Origin: an uncultured Eubacteriales bacterium
GTDB lineage: Bacteria; Bacillota; Clostridia; Lachnospirales; Lachnospiraceae
Length of the DNA stretch: 64,000 nucleotides
Reading direction: 5' to 3'
Assembly: GCA_949284175.1 (NCBI GenBank)
Contig: CASDVE010000035.1
Coordinates: 18,690-82,689 of the forward strand
In this document: positions 1 through 7,566 of the stretch, in pieces
Numbering within the stretch: position 1 is the first letter of the stretch
How the letters are laid out: each line of letters begins with the position of its first letter
Notes under the pieces: generated by a model
The model's database searches: none
The model's input: the letters and a program-made list of their open reading frames with translations, nothing else
What the model was told of the DNA's origin: nothing
Position numbers and translations under genes: made by a program

Positions 1-142
1 TTTGAGCGACTATTAAACTTGCTGATGTATCGCTTACTTCCTCACCCAAAAAGATAATTCTATCAGATAATAGGCGAGAGAAAATATCATAACTTCTTTC
101 GCCGCGGCTAGTCTGTTCAATGACATATGGAATTGTACTCAT
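1..142 (-). CDS. clpP: ATP-dependent Clp protease proteolytic subunit, N-terminal part
   Basis: Reading the minus strand from the ATG at 142 gives 47 residues before the window edge, including [17 protein letters not shown] and [12 protein letters not shown], the hallmark start of ClpP. ClpP is the serine-protease barrel that degrades proteins unfolded by ClpX, ClpA or ClpC in the cytoplasm. The catalytic residues lie beyond the window. The start codon overlaps the stop of the upstream AraC-type gene (ATGA), and a GAGGTAG ribosome site sits just ahead of it, so the two are translationally coupled. Main housekeeping clpP genes usually sit beside tig and clpX, so this is probably a second, regulated ClpP paralogue (inference). 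The identification itself is secure. Confidence 0.93.
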   Translation of the reverse strand, partial: MSTIPYVIEQTSRGERSYDIFSRLLSDRIIFLGEEVSDTSASLIVAQ

Positions 143-561
143 GCTGCAACTACCTCGATTCTTCTAGTATATTTTTTGTACATACTTGAGTGAAAGTATA
201 TGCACATAGAAAGTTTATTTTGTTTTGGAATAAAAATACCAGTATCCTTATAAGTCTTAGGTGGATAGAGGTAAACCTGTTTAAATACGAGAGAAAAAGC
301 CTGTTGTGAACTATATCCTGCTTCATAAGCCATTTGTGTAATGGGGGTATCTGTTTTTATCAACTTTTCGGCAGCAACTGTAGGTCTTCGCATTTGCAAA
401 TATTTATGGATTGTACTTCCAGTTTCTTCGGAGAAAATTCTATTTAGGTGAAATTTAGAGTATCCTACATTCTCAGCTATTTTTTCTAAATCAATTTCTT
501 TTTCTAAATTATTTTCTATATAGTCAATGACTTTTCTTATAATGACTTTGTTTGATTTCAT
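139..561 (-). CDS. AraC-type HTH transcriptional regulator, short form
   Basis: This 140-residue cytoplasmic DNA-binding protein has an AraC/XylS double helix-turn-helix over residues about 8-106 ([20 protein letters not shown] for the first HTH, then [21 protein letters not shown] for the second). Only about 35 residues follow, ending RRIEVVAA, so no ligand-binding domain is visible. It is much shorter than the 250-300 residues usual in the family. It overlaps the clpP start by four bases and presumably regulates that operon. GGGAGG precedes its ATG, and a TATAAT (minus strand, 584-589) lies upstream. The ligand is unknown, and truncation of a longer ancestor cannot be excluded. Confidence 0.85.
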   Translation of the reverse strand: MKSNKVIIRKVIDYIENNLEKEIDLEKIAENVGYSKFHLNRIFSEETGSTIHKYLQMRRPTVAAEKLIKTDTPITQMAYEAGYSSQQAFSLVFKQVYLYPPKTYKDTGIFIPKQNKLSMCIYFHSSMYKKYTRRIEVVAA

Positions 562-884
562 AGTATCGCCTCCCTACTTTACCCATTATAGCAAGAACCG
601 AAAGGATTTGTCTTAATAAAAAGTGCTATTTCTCAAAAATCAGCTCATTTAATAGAATTTCAACCTCCTGTGCTTATCAAGTAGGGTGATAAACTTTTCA
701 GTGGTGTAGTGGTAAAAGTATGAGTAAAAAGTGTTTTTTGCTATGTTTATAAATAATACTGTATAAAAAAAGAGAATATTCATGATTTTTGCAACAAAAT
801 AATAAAATTTGGGTTTGTTTTTATGATATAGTATGTTAAAATTAATGGATAAATGTAATAATATTTGTATAAATGGAGAAAGAA
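562..884. other. Divergent intergenic region, AraC-clpP versus hxs operon
   Basis: This is a very A+T-rich 320-bp gap between divergent transcription units. It must hold both promoters. A minus-strand TATAAT at 584-589 fits the AraC-clpP unit. On the plus strand TATAGT at 827-832 is a possible -10 for the hxs operon, but no convincing -35 is paired with it. I see no gene or RNA structure here; the reading frame across 649-909 on the minus strand looks like A+T-rich noise. Confidence 0.5.
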
Positions 885-1247
885 ATGTTAAATCAGAGAA
901 AATTTTCAAAAGAATTATATGGGAAAGAAGTGTTATTTAAAGCAGTATATGCGTTGTTAGATCAGGCATATTTTCATTTAGATTCGGATAGTCAGTATTA
1001 TTTTGTATCCATAATTCCAAAAGAAGAAGAGGATGTTGAAATACTATTTCATAAATTAGAAGATAATCTCATAGCAGAAGAAACACGTCGAATGATAGCG
1101 GAAAAGACAAAGAATATTCGAGAAATGATAGTGGCAAGGGCATTGGCATCTACGATAGTAGTGGATGATTCCATTGCAAAGGAAAAGGAAGGAATATTTG
1201 ATTCAGAAGAGATATTAAAAGATTGGTTTGAGGAAAATGAAGAATAA
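885..1247 (+). CDS. hxsD: His-Xaa-Ser system protein HxsD
   Basis: This 120-residue protein opens the Hxs operon. HxsD is a small conserved partner in His-Xaa-Ser systems, in which two radical-SAM enzymes are thought to modify a His-Xaa-Ser repeat protein; its own role is unknown. The pattern fits the family: FSKELYGKEVLFKAVYALLDQAYFHL near the N-terminus (quoted in part: ELYGKEVLFKAVYALLDQ), then YYFVSIIPK, then NLIAEETRRMIAEKT and REMIVARAL. I chose the ATG at 885 because GGAGAAAGAA lies directly upstream; the in-frame ATG at 873 has no ribosome site. Neighbours with HxsB, HxsC and a HxS-repeat protein make the assignment strong. Confidence 0.85.
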   Translation: MLNQRKFSKELYGKEVLFKAVYALLDQAYFHLDSDSQYYFVSIIPKEEEDVEILFHKLEDNLIAEETRRMIAEKTKNIREMIVARALASTIVVDDSIAKEKEGIFDSEEILKDWFEENEE

Positions 1248-1455
1248 GTTATTTTTGAATAAAGAAATATATACAGAAAGAAATATCAAAAGAGCAATCA
1301 AGGCTTATGAGGAACTTGCTACAATAAAAATAGAACAAGAAGAACAATATTTTATATGTGAGATTATAGATAGCCGTTATGACCTTCAAAGAACTGTTTG
1401 GGAATTTGAAAATTATATTATTGGATTATCGAACCATATGAGGAGACAAGTATGA
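1237..1455 (+). CDS. HxsD-like small protein
   Basis: This is a 72-residue protein overlapping the end of hxsD and the start of the next gene. Its layout, NKEIYTERNIKRAIKAYEEL, then IKIEQEEQYFICEI, then TVWEFENYIIGLSNHM, parallels the start of HxsD (an IY motif, an alpha helix, then a short beta segment), so it looks like a shortened HxsD relative. I propose it acts with HxsD as an accessory or scaffold for the radical-SAM enzymes; this is inference. The start could be the TTG at 1228, but ATG 1237 has GAGGA just ahead. Nothing catalytic is visible. Confidence 0.65.
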   Translation: MKNKLFLNKEIYTERNIKRAIKAYEELATIKIEQEEQYFICEIIDSRYDLQRTVWEFENYIIGLSNHMRRQV

Positions 1456-2474
1456 TATTATGTGAAGCAATATTGATTAGTATTATGCTTATCATGGGAA
1501 TTTGTGTGACGACTACGGACATTCGGCAAGGAATTATTCAAAATAAAGTACTGATAAAAGCTTTTGTTAGTGGAATGCTGATAAACGGAATTTATTATTT
1601 TGTATATGCAAAAGAATTTAGAAGCCTTTATTTCATAAATTTATTTGCCATCTGTCTGATTTCTATTTTACTTTATCGATTTCATTTTTGGGCTGCTGGG
1701 GATAGCAAATTATTAATTTGTTTAACTACTCTTTTACCAGCTAGATTTTATGATATTGGGAATAAGACAAATGTACCAGCATTGACAATGTTGATCATTA
1801 TTTTTTTGTTAGCATATTTTTATGTAATTGGTGACACAATCGTACATTTTTTTAAAAAGACTAAGAAGTACAGAGGAGTCGTGTTATCTCATAAAGTAGT
1901 ATTACAATTTTTGAAAAACTATGTGGTGAGTATTTTATATCTAGGAGGACTAACAAAAATATTTTTAGTTGTGTTACAAGAGAGTTATAAACAAAATCAA
2001 TTGTTTTTTACATTTTTAAATATTTTTGTTGCTTTGCTTATTCAAAAGTGCCAATTTTTAAAAAAGTGGTATACCTTAGGAATTATAGTGTTATGGAATA
2101 TAGTTTATTATCAGAAATTTGGATTTCAAGGTGTTTCTATAAAAAGTTATATCATATTACTGATCGTTTTAGTGATTCGATATTTTTTGAGTTGGTATAA
2201 TTACGAAGAGATTCCAACGAGTCAAGTAAAAAAAGGTATGGTTCTTTCTTATGGAACCGTCGCTAAGTTTCTTCCATCGAGAGTGAAAAATTTACCACAT
2301 CATACTAACGAAGATATGAGCAGTCGATTGAAGGAAGAGCAAGTAGACGCTATCAAGAGATGGGAGAACAGTAAATATGGCGAAGAAACAATTATTATTG
2401 TAAGAAAAATCCCGTTTGCGATTTTTATCGTTTTCGGGACAGTGATATTTTTAGGGATAAGGATTATAAAATGA
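1452..2474 (+). CDS. A24-type prepilin peptidase-like integral membrane protein in the hxs operon
   Basis: This 340-residue polytopic membrane protein carries the two aspartate motifs of A24 aspartic peptidases (prepilin or preflagellin peptidases): TTDIRQGIIQN with D23 and AAGDSKLL with D84. In that family the pair cleaves type-IV-pilin-like leaders at the inner membrane face. About seven hydrophobic segments are visible. A soluble stretch at about 225-315 with VKKGMVLSYGTVAKF resembles the cytosolic domain of FlaK-type enzymes (tentative). It overlaps both neighbours by four bases and has AGGAG upstream, so it is made with HxsD and HxsC. No pilus genes are nearby, so the substrate may be a leader-bearing protein of this locus. 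Confidence 0.75.
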   Translation: MILCEAILISIMLIMGICVTTTDIRQGIIQNKVLIKAFVSGMLINGIYYFVYAKEFRSLYFINLFAICLISILLYRFHFWAAGDSKLLICLTTLLPARFYDIGNKTNVPALTMLIIIFLLAYFYVIGDTIVHFFKKTKKYRGVVLSHKVVLQFLKNYVVSILYLGGLTKIFLVVLQESYKQNQLFFTFLNIFVALLIQKCQFLKKWYTLGIIVLWNIVYYQKFGFQGVSIKSYIILLIVLVIRYFLSWYNYEEIPTSQVKKGMVLSYGTVAKFLPSRVKNLPHHTNEDMSSRLKEEQVDAIKRWENSKYGEETIIIVRKIPFAIFIVFGTVIFLGIRIIK

Positions 2475-3520
2475 TGTTAGGAAAAATAATAGGATGGGAA
2501 CAAGGGGAAAGATTAGTACGTTATATTCAGGATGGAGATATTGTAGATAAGAGTGATACAATGTGTGCTATTCCTTCCAATAAATTAGAAATAAAAATTG
2601 GAAGAAAAACCTTTGTTTATCCCGTAGACAACATGGAAAAAGACCAGTACGACAGAAATGATGTGTTTCAGATTTCAGGAAAAGGAGAAATCACAAAGGT
2701 TTATTCTAGTAAAAACCAAGAAGTGGATATTTTTGTTACGAATAAGTGTAATTCTAATTGTGTGATTAAAAATTACATTAGAGCTTTGCCAGAAGAGATC
2801 GGTTACATTAATATTACAGGTGGAGAACCGACACTCGCTAGAAAAGACTTATTTGAGATTTTATTGTTATTAAAGGAAAAGTATCAATATTCGGGTTATC
2901 AACTTCTAACCAATGGACGGTCTGTTGGTGATAAGAGATTTTTACAACAGTTATTGCAATATACTCCGACAGGGATACGGTTTGCGATTCCACTGCATTC
3001 TTCCATAGAGAGTATTCATGATGGAATTACAAATTCAGTAGAAAGTTTTAGACAAACGGATCAGGGCATTAAAAATTTGCTCCATAGTGGACAAAAAGTA
3101 GAAATTCGAATTGTTGTATCAAGGAAAAATATCGATACTATGGAAGAAACGGCTCGTTATATTCGAGAATATTATCAAGGTATATTTTGTGTTAATTTTA
3201 TTGCTATGGAAATGATGGGAAATGCAGCAGTTCATAAAAATGAACTATGGATTGATTATGAGGAAGCCTTTCAAAGAATAAAAAAGGCGATTACTATTTT
3301 AATTCATGGAGGAATTGATGTGCAATTATACAATTTCCCATTATGTGCGGTTGAGCATGGGTACTGGTATCTTGCTGTGAAAAGTATTACAGAACATAAA
3401 ATACGTTATATGGAAGAATGTACTTCATGTGTAGTGAAAAATATATGTGGAGGTTTTTTTGTGTCCACAAAAACTCTAATGAAACCAGAAGTTAAGCCAA
3501 TAATAGAGGAATACAAATGA
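2471..3520 (+). CDS. hxsC: His-Xaa-Ser system radical SAM protein HxsC, third cluster cysteine missing
   Basis: HxsC is one of two radical-SAM enzymes of the His-Xaa-Ser system, presumed to modify HxsA. This 349-residue copy keeps the family frame: a strand before CNSNC (C93, C97), NITGGEPTL for SAM binding (G117-P120), and a C-terminal cysteine set CTSCVVKNICGGFF. However, the CxxxCxxC motif is incomplete. The third cysteine position is K100, and only 20 residues separate C97 from GGEP, whereas I expect roughly 40. The simplest reading is an in-frame loss of about 20 residues that held the cysteine. The protein is otherwise open and overlaps its neighbours by 4 bp, so it may be inactive, non-catalytic, or a recent deletion allele. 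Confidence 0.82.
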   Translation: MMLGKIIGWEQGERLVRYIQDGDIVDKSDTMCAIPSNKLEIKIGRKTFVYPVDNMEKDQYDRNDVFQISGKGEITKVYSSKNQEVDIFVTNKCNSNCVIKNYIRALPEEIGYINITGGEPTLARKDLFEILLLLKEKYQYSGYQLLTNGRSVGDKRFLQQLLQYTPTGIRFAIPLHSSIESIHDGITNSVESFRQTDQGIKNLLHSGQKVEIRIVVSRKNIDTMEETARYIREYYQGIFCVNFIAMEMMGNAAVHKNELWIDYEEAFQRIKKAITILIHGGIDVQLYNFPLCAVEHGYWYLAVKSITEHKIRYMEECTSCVVKNICGGFFVSTKTLMKPEVKPIIEEYK

Positions 3521-4908
3521 AACTAAATTATTTTAATTATAAAAAATTTAAAGATAAATTTATGATTACAAATGAACAGGGAAGCTATTGTTTTATAGAA
3601 AAAGATATTTTAACGGATTTGGTACAAGAAAATTTTGAACGGATTCCAGAAAATGTATTAAGAGATTTAAAGGAAAATTATTTTATTTATGACGAATCAA
3701 GAGAAGTGTTTGTGGAAAAGGTAACCATGCCATATCGCAATAATAAACAATATTTATTTTCAGCAACCTGTTTACATATTTTCGTGCTAACAAATGCTTG
3801 TAATATGTGTTGTGTCTATTGTCAAGCACAGGATTCTGAACAAATTCACAAGGGTATTATGGATAAGGAGACTGCGAGAAGGGCAGTAGATATTGCTTTA
3901 CAATCTCCAAGTGATTTTTTAACCTTTGAATTTCAAGGAGGAGAACCTTTAACTTGTTTTGAGACAATAAAATATATTATTGAATATAGCGAGAGTAATT
4001 GTAATGACAAAAAAATTCAATATTCTGTTGTAACAAATACACTTTTGTTGAATGAAGAGATGATTTCTTTTTTTAGAGAACATCATGTAGTTGTTTCCAC
4101 TTCTCTTGATGGAAATGAACAGATTCATAATGCAAATCGTCCGACACAAAAAGGCGGTGGAACATATGAGATTGTAAAAAATAATATTTTTAGATTAAAA
4201 AATTCAGGTATCAGTGTTGGAGCAATCCAAACAACGACTAAAAAAAGTCTAGAAGATCCAAAAGCAATTATTGATACCTATTTGAAAGCTGGTTTACAGC
4301 ATATATTTATTCGCCCATTAACGCCACTTGGATATGCAAAGGAGCATTGGGATGAAGTTGGATATTCACCAGAAGAATTTATTCATTTTTATAAGAAAAT
4401 AATTAGTATTTTGTTGGAATATAATAAAAAAGGAATCCATATTGTAGAGGGACATGCACAAATTTTTTTAAGAAAAATACTAGCAGGTTATTCCGATAAT
4501 TATATGGAATTACGTTCCCCATGTGGAGCAACAGTTGGACAAATAGCCTATTATTATGATGGTAATATTTATACATGTGATGAAGGAAGAATGATGGCAG
4601 AGATGGGAAATACGACATTTCGATTAGGCAATGTTTATCATGCCACTTATGATGATTTGATGGAGTCAAATGTTTGTAAAATAACATGTCAATCTTCGGT
4701 ATTAGAAAGTTTACCAAGTTGTTGTGATTGTGTTTATCATCCATATTGTGGGGTGTGTCCAGTTATTAATTTAGCAATGGATCATCATATATATGAAAGA
4801 ACTCCGAATAATTATCGATGCCAAATGTATAAAGGAATTTTAGATACATTATTTGAATTCATCTATTTGGACGAAGATGTTATTAATATTTTTAAAACAT
4901 GGATTTAG
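3517..4908 (+). CDS. hxsB: His-Xaa-Ser system radical SAM maturase HxsB
   Basis: This 463-residue radical-SAM/SPASM enzyme is expected to install a post-translational modification on the HxS-repeat partner. The [4Fe-4S] motif is intact: TNACNMCCVYC with C95, C99 and C102, followed by FEFQGGEPL. The C-terminal third holds SPASM-type cysteines: CGATVGQIAYYYDGNIYTCDEGR, quoted by its parts CGATVGQ and YTCDEGR, then CQSS, CCDCVYHPYCGVCP and a late RCQMYK, which would bind auxiliary clusters. It starts in a four-base overlap with hxsC. Length and cysteine spacing match HxsB. The modification made by these enzymes is not established. Confidence 0.88.
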   Translation: MKLNYFNYKKFKDKFMITNEQGSYCFIEKDILTDLVQENFERIPENVLRDLKENYFIYDESREVFVEKVTMPYRNNKQYLFSATCLHIFVLTNACNMCCVYCQAQDSEQIHKGIMDKETARRAVDIALQSPSDFLTFEFQGGEPLTCFETIKYIIEYSESNCNDKKIQYSVVTNTLLLNEEMISFFREHHVVVSTSLDGNEQIHNANRPTQKGGGTYEIVKNNIFRLKNSGISVGAIQTTTKKSLEDPKAIIDTYLKAGLQHIFIRPLTPLGYAKEHWDEVGYSPEEFIHFYKKIISILLEYNKKGIHIVEGHAQIFLRKILAGYSDNYMELRSPCGATVGQIAYYYDGNIYTCDEGRMMAEMGNTTFRLGNVYHATYDDLMESNVCKITCQSSVLESLPSCCDCVYHPYCGVCPVINLAMDHHIYERTPNNYRCQMYKGILDTLFEFIYLDEDVINIFKTWI

Positions 4909-4918
4909 ATGGGAGGTT

Positions 4919-5884
4919 ATGAAATTGCACAAGAAGAAAAAATATATAGGAGTTGTACTTTCTATTCTATTGGTATTTTTGGTATATGTTGGCATTCAAG
5001 AGAAAGCGCCGTTAGATGATATTTTAATAAAGGATGGAACATTGGAATATCAATCTCTTGATAAGGGGATTTATTTAGGAGAATTAAAAGAGATTATTCC
5101 AAATGGAGAGGGGACATTATATTATTTTTCGGGAGATACTTATTCTGGAAAGTTTTCAACAGGAATGAAACAAGGAGAAGGGAAATTTGTTTGGGCAAAT
5201 GGGGATAAGTATGTAGGAAATTATGAAAAGGATAAAATTTCTGGAAAGGGAACATATACTTATGCGGATGGTGCAGTATATGAGGGGAATTTTAAAGCAA
5301 ATAAAAGAGATGGAAAAGGTATATTCACTTATTCCGACGGTTCTATCTATACGGGACAGTGGAAAAAAGATCGTATGCAAGGGCAAGGAACATATACTTA
5401 TGCTGACGGTTCAGAATTAAAAGGGAAGTTTGTGAATAATGAATTTATAAAAGGTACTTATACAAAGGAAACTAAGAAAGGCGAATATACATTTTATATT
5501 GAAGATAAGGCTCTGACCAATAAAATCGATGTCTTTATGAATAGTGGAAATTATTATGAAGGAGAATTTAAAGAAGGACAATTGTATGGAAAATGTGAAG
5601 TATTGTATGAAGATGGGGATTCTTATTCTGGAGATGTCAAGAAAGGAGTTAAATCCGGAAATGGAACTTATAAGTGGGAAGAAGGCGATCATTATGTAGG
5701 TGAGTGGTCGGATGATAAAATGAATGGTAATGGAGTTTATTATTTTAGTAGTTCAGATACACCTTATATAAAAGGAACTTTTAAAAATAATAAGCCTGAT
5801 GGAAGTTGTATCTATTATAAAACAAGCAGTAAATCCTATACAACAGAGTGGAAAAATGGGGTTTGTGTTGGAATTTCTGAATGA
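4919..5884 (+). CDS. Membrane-anchored MORN-repeat protein of the hxs operon
   Basis: This 321-residue protein begins with a basic stretch and one membrane helix (residues about 9-26, IGVVLSILLVFLVYVGI) and then consists of about eight MORN-type repeats of the form Y-x-G-x-F/W ... G-x-G-x-Y/F (for example KYVGNYEKDKISGKGTYTY, TYSGKF, IYTGQW, HYVGEW). MORN repeats form elongated beta hairpins that bind lipid or protein partners; here they would be extracytoplasmic. I chose ATG 4919 because GGGAGG lies just before it, ten bases after the hxsB stop. Its position between hxsB and hxsA suggests a surface scaffold or partner for the modified protein (inference). Confidence 0.8.
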   Translation: MKLHKKKKYIGVVLSILLVFLVYVGIQEKAPLDDILIKDGTLEYQSLDKGIYLGELKEIIPNGEGTLYYFSGDTYSGKFSTGMKQGEGKFVWANGDKYVGNYEKDKISGKGTYTYADGAVYEGNFKANKRDGKGIFTYSDGSIYTGQWKKDRMQGQGTYTYADGSELKGKFVNNEFIKGTYTKETKKGEYTFYIEDKALTNKIDVFMNSGNYYEGEFKEGQLYGKCEVLYEDGDSYSGDVKKGVKSGNGTYKWEEGDHYVGEWSDDKMNGNGVYYFSSSDTPYIKGTFKNNKPDGSCIYYKTSSKSYTTEWKNGVCVGISE

Positions 5885-5900
5885 GAGGTATAAAATACAT

Positions 5901-6425
5901 ATGAAAAATGAATTATTTCCAAAAATTGGACAATGTATCGAAGACTTTCTTTATGAAGAAGAAGGTAATATTACAAGAAATAAAGTTGTAACAATTGGTA
6001 CTTTAGTTTTAGTATTGAGTTTATTAATGTATGATGAAGTTCTAGCGGGACATCGTTCTCACAGTTCCCATCGTTCTCACAGTTCGCATAGTTCCCATAG
6101 TTCTGGTTATGGCGGACATAGTAGTCATGAGAGTCATTCTAGCCATGCAAGTCATTCCTCCTCTTCTTATTGGCATAGCTCCCATAGTTCTCATGGTTCT
6201 CATAGCAATCATAGTAATCATGCTTCTCATAGTAATACGAGTCATTATAGTGCAAGTGACAGTGCTGGTACTCATTCTAATACTTCTATTACAACAAAAG
6301 TAGAGGGAATTGAAGTTTCTGATGTATCCAAAATCTTAGTTCCGAACGCCAACGATGTTTCAAGAAGTATTGATGAAGCGGTGAATACTGTATTAAGCAT
6401 ACCACAAAGTACAAAGGAGTCCTAA
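5901..6425 (+). CDS. hxsA: His-Xaa-Ser repeat protein HxsA (putative modified substrate)
   Basis: This 174-residue protein is the probable substrate of HxsB/HxsC. It has a charged N-terminal leader (1-27), a hydrophobic segment (29-43) and a signal-peptidase-like site EVLA|GH. From residue 51 to 125 there are 20 histidines, mostly as His-Xaa-Ser triplets (for example HRSHSSHRSHSSHSSHSS). A non-repetitive tail follows (TTKVEGIEVSDVSKILVPNA and NTVLSIPQSTKES). Cleavage after A49 would leave the repeat at the mature N-terminus outside the cell. The ATG at 5901 follows GAGAGGT; the frame opens earlier, but that part overlaps the MORN gene and has no ribosome site. Metal binding by the repeat is plausible but not shown. 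Confidence 0.85.
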   Translation: MKNELFPKIGQCIEDFLYEEEGNITRNKVVTIGTLVLVLSLLMYDEVLAGHRSHSSHRSHSSHSSHSSGYGGHSSHESHSSHASHSSSSYWHSSHSSHGSHSNHSNHASHSNTSHYSASDSAGTHSNTSITTKVEGIEVSDVSKILVPNANDVSRSIDEAVNTVLSIPQSTKES

Positions 6426-6545
6426 AGGAAACACAGTATCAAAACCTTAAAATATAGTAAAAAGTGATAGAATTTTGAATGATAAGTAATGTCCATTTTG
6501 AAGATTCTATTGTATTCCTTATATTTGGGGTGAAAGGATGATGAA

Positions 6546-7490
6546 ATGAAAGCACTCAATGAGATTTTTAAAAGAAAAAATATAAAAGAGATAAAAGAAA
6601 ATGAAAGAAAAAGAAAAAAGAAGTTTCAGATAGTAGCAGTTGCTTTTTGTGCAATATTTGTTGTACTTTGTATTGTTCTAAGTGAGGATTCGGATTCAAA
6701 ACTTAATTCCTATTTAAACTCAAAAGAAGATAAAGTATTGGAAACATTCTTAGATAATGATATAATACGCACATCCACCGAATGTTATGAGTGGTATGAA
6801 AAAAATTTTCTTGGAATTACGAATAATGAGGCTTTAATGCGTGGGTCTATTGCTGATGATACAAAAGCAAGTAATAGAAATGAGATAGGAAAAATAAAAG
6901 TATATAAAAATGCAAAGAATAAAACTCTTATATTAGAAAATAGTGAGGGGAAAAGTGTTTTACATAAAGGGAAAGTGGGAGAAGTGATAGCCACAAAGCA
7001 AAAGGTTTATTATATCAATAGGAATCAGCATAATAGTCTTGACTGTATTACGATTCAGACGAAAGAAAATAAGCAGGTAACAAATGAAGGTGTGTTATCC
7101 TTTGCTGTACTTGGACATAGCATTTTATATCTCAATGAATCACAAGACTTGGTGCGTTTGGATATGAAAAATGGATCGAAAGAAACATTAGCAACAAATA
7201 TTCAAAGATTTTGTGTTGGAGATCAGATCATTGCTCAAAATGATAAGCAGATTATATCAATTTCCTATGATAGAAAAAAAGCGATGCGACATGTGGAAGA
7301 TGGGATTTTAGTCGGGTACAAAGAAGATGAAATTTATTATTGTAAGCTTTCAGAATCAGAAGAAAGAAAGTCTAAATTGTATAAAATGAATATGCAGACT
7401 AAAAAACACGAAATGATACAAGAAGAAAAGGGGTTTATTAATTCGGTTTATTTTGTGAATGGTAAGATGGTAGTGGATACGATTAAGTAG
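6546..7490 (+). CDS. Membrane-anchored DUF5050-like protein downstream of hxsA
   Basis: This is a 314-residue protein with a basic N-terminus, one membrane helix (residues about 28-45, FQIVAVAFCAIFVVLCIVL) and a long extracytoplasmic part. The latter is built from repeated short beta motifs such as KVYYINRNQHNSLDCIT, SILYLNESQDLVRLDM and EIYYCKLSESEERKSKLYKM, like the incomplete propeller folds annotated DUF5050. It follows hxsA by 120 bp with its own GAAAGGATG site and no clear terminator between, so it is probably the last gene of the hxs locus. A sensor or partner role for the surface HxsA/MORN proteins is a guess; no enzyme motif is seen. Confidence 0.6.
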   Translation: MKALNEIFKRKNIKEIKENERKRKKKFQIVAVAFCAIFVVLCIVLSEDSDSKLNSYLNSKEDKVLETFLDNDIIRTSTECYEWYEKNFLGITNNEALMRGSIADDTKASNRNEIGKIKVYKNAKNKTLILENSEGKSVLHKGKVGEVIATKQKVYYINRNQHNSLDCITIQTKENKQVTNEGVLSFAVLGHSILYLNESQDLVRLDMKNGSKETLATNIQRFCVGDQIIAQNDKQIISISYDRKKAMRHVEDGILVGYKEDEIYYCKLSESEERKSKLYKMNMQTKKHEMIQEEKGFINSVYFVNGKMVVDTIK

Positions 7491-7566
7491 GGCGATAGAG
7501 TGAAAGGGGGATGGAAAAGATACCGATAGAAAACATGATAAGAAAAAGGAGTTAAATAAGAAGAAA

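Noticed and set aside
649..909. Minus-strand 86-codon frame upstream of the hxs operon
   Set aside because: A+T-rich Phe/Tyr/Asn composition, overlaps the hxsD start, no ribosome site.
6061..6260. Short regularly repeated units that might be a CRISPR array
   Set aside because: The repeats are 9-base coding units of the His-Xaa-Ser protein, without unique spacers.
6042..6303. Long open frames on both strands inside the His-Ser repeat of hxsA (Met/Thr-rich and Ile/Val-rich products)
   Set aside because: They are by-products of the triplet repeat read in other frames; no ribosome site and biased composition.
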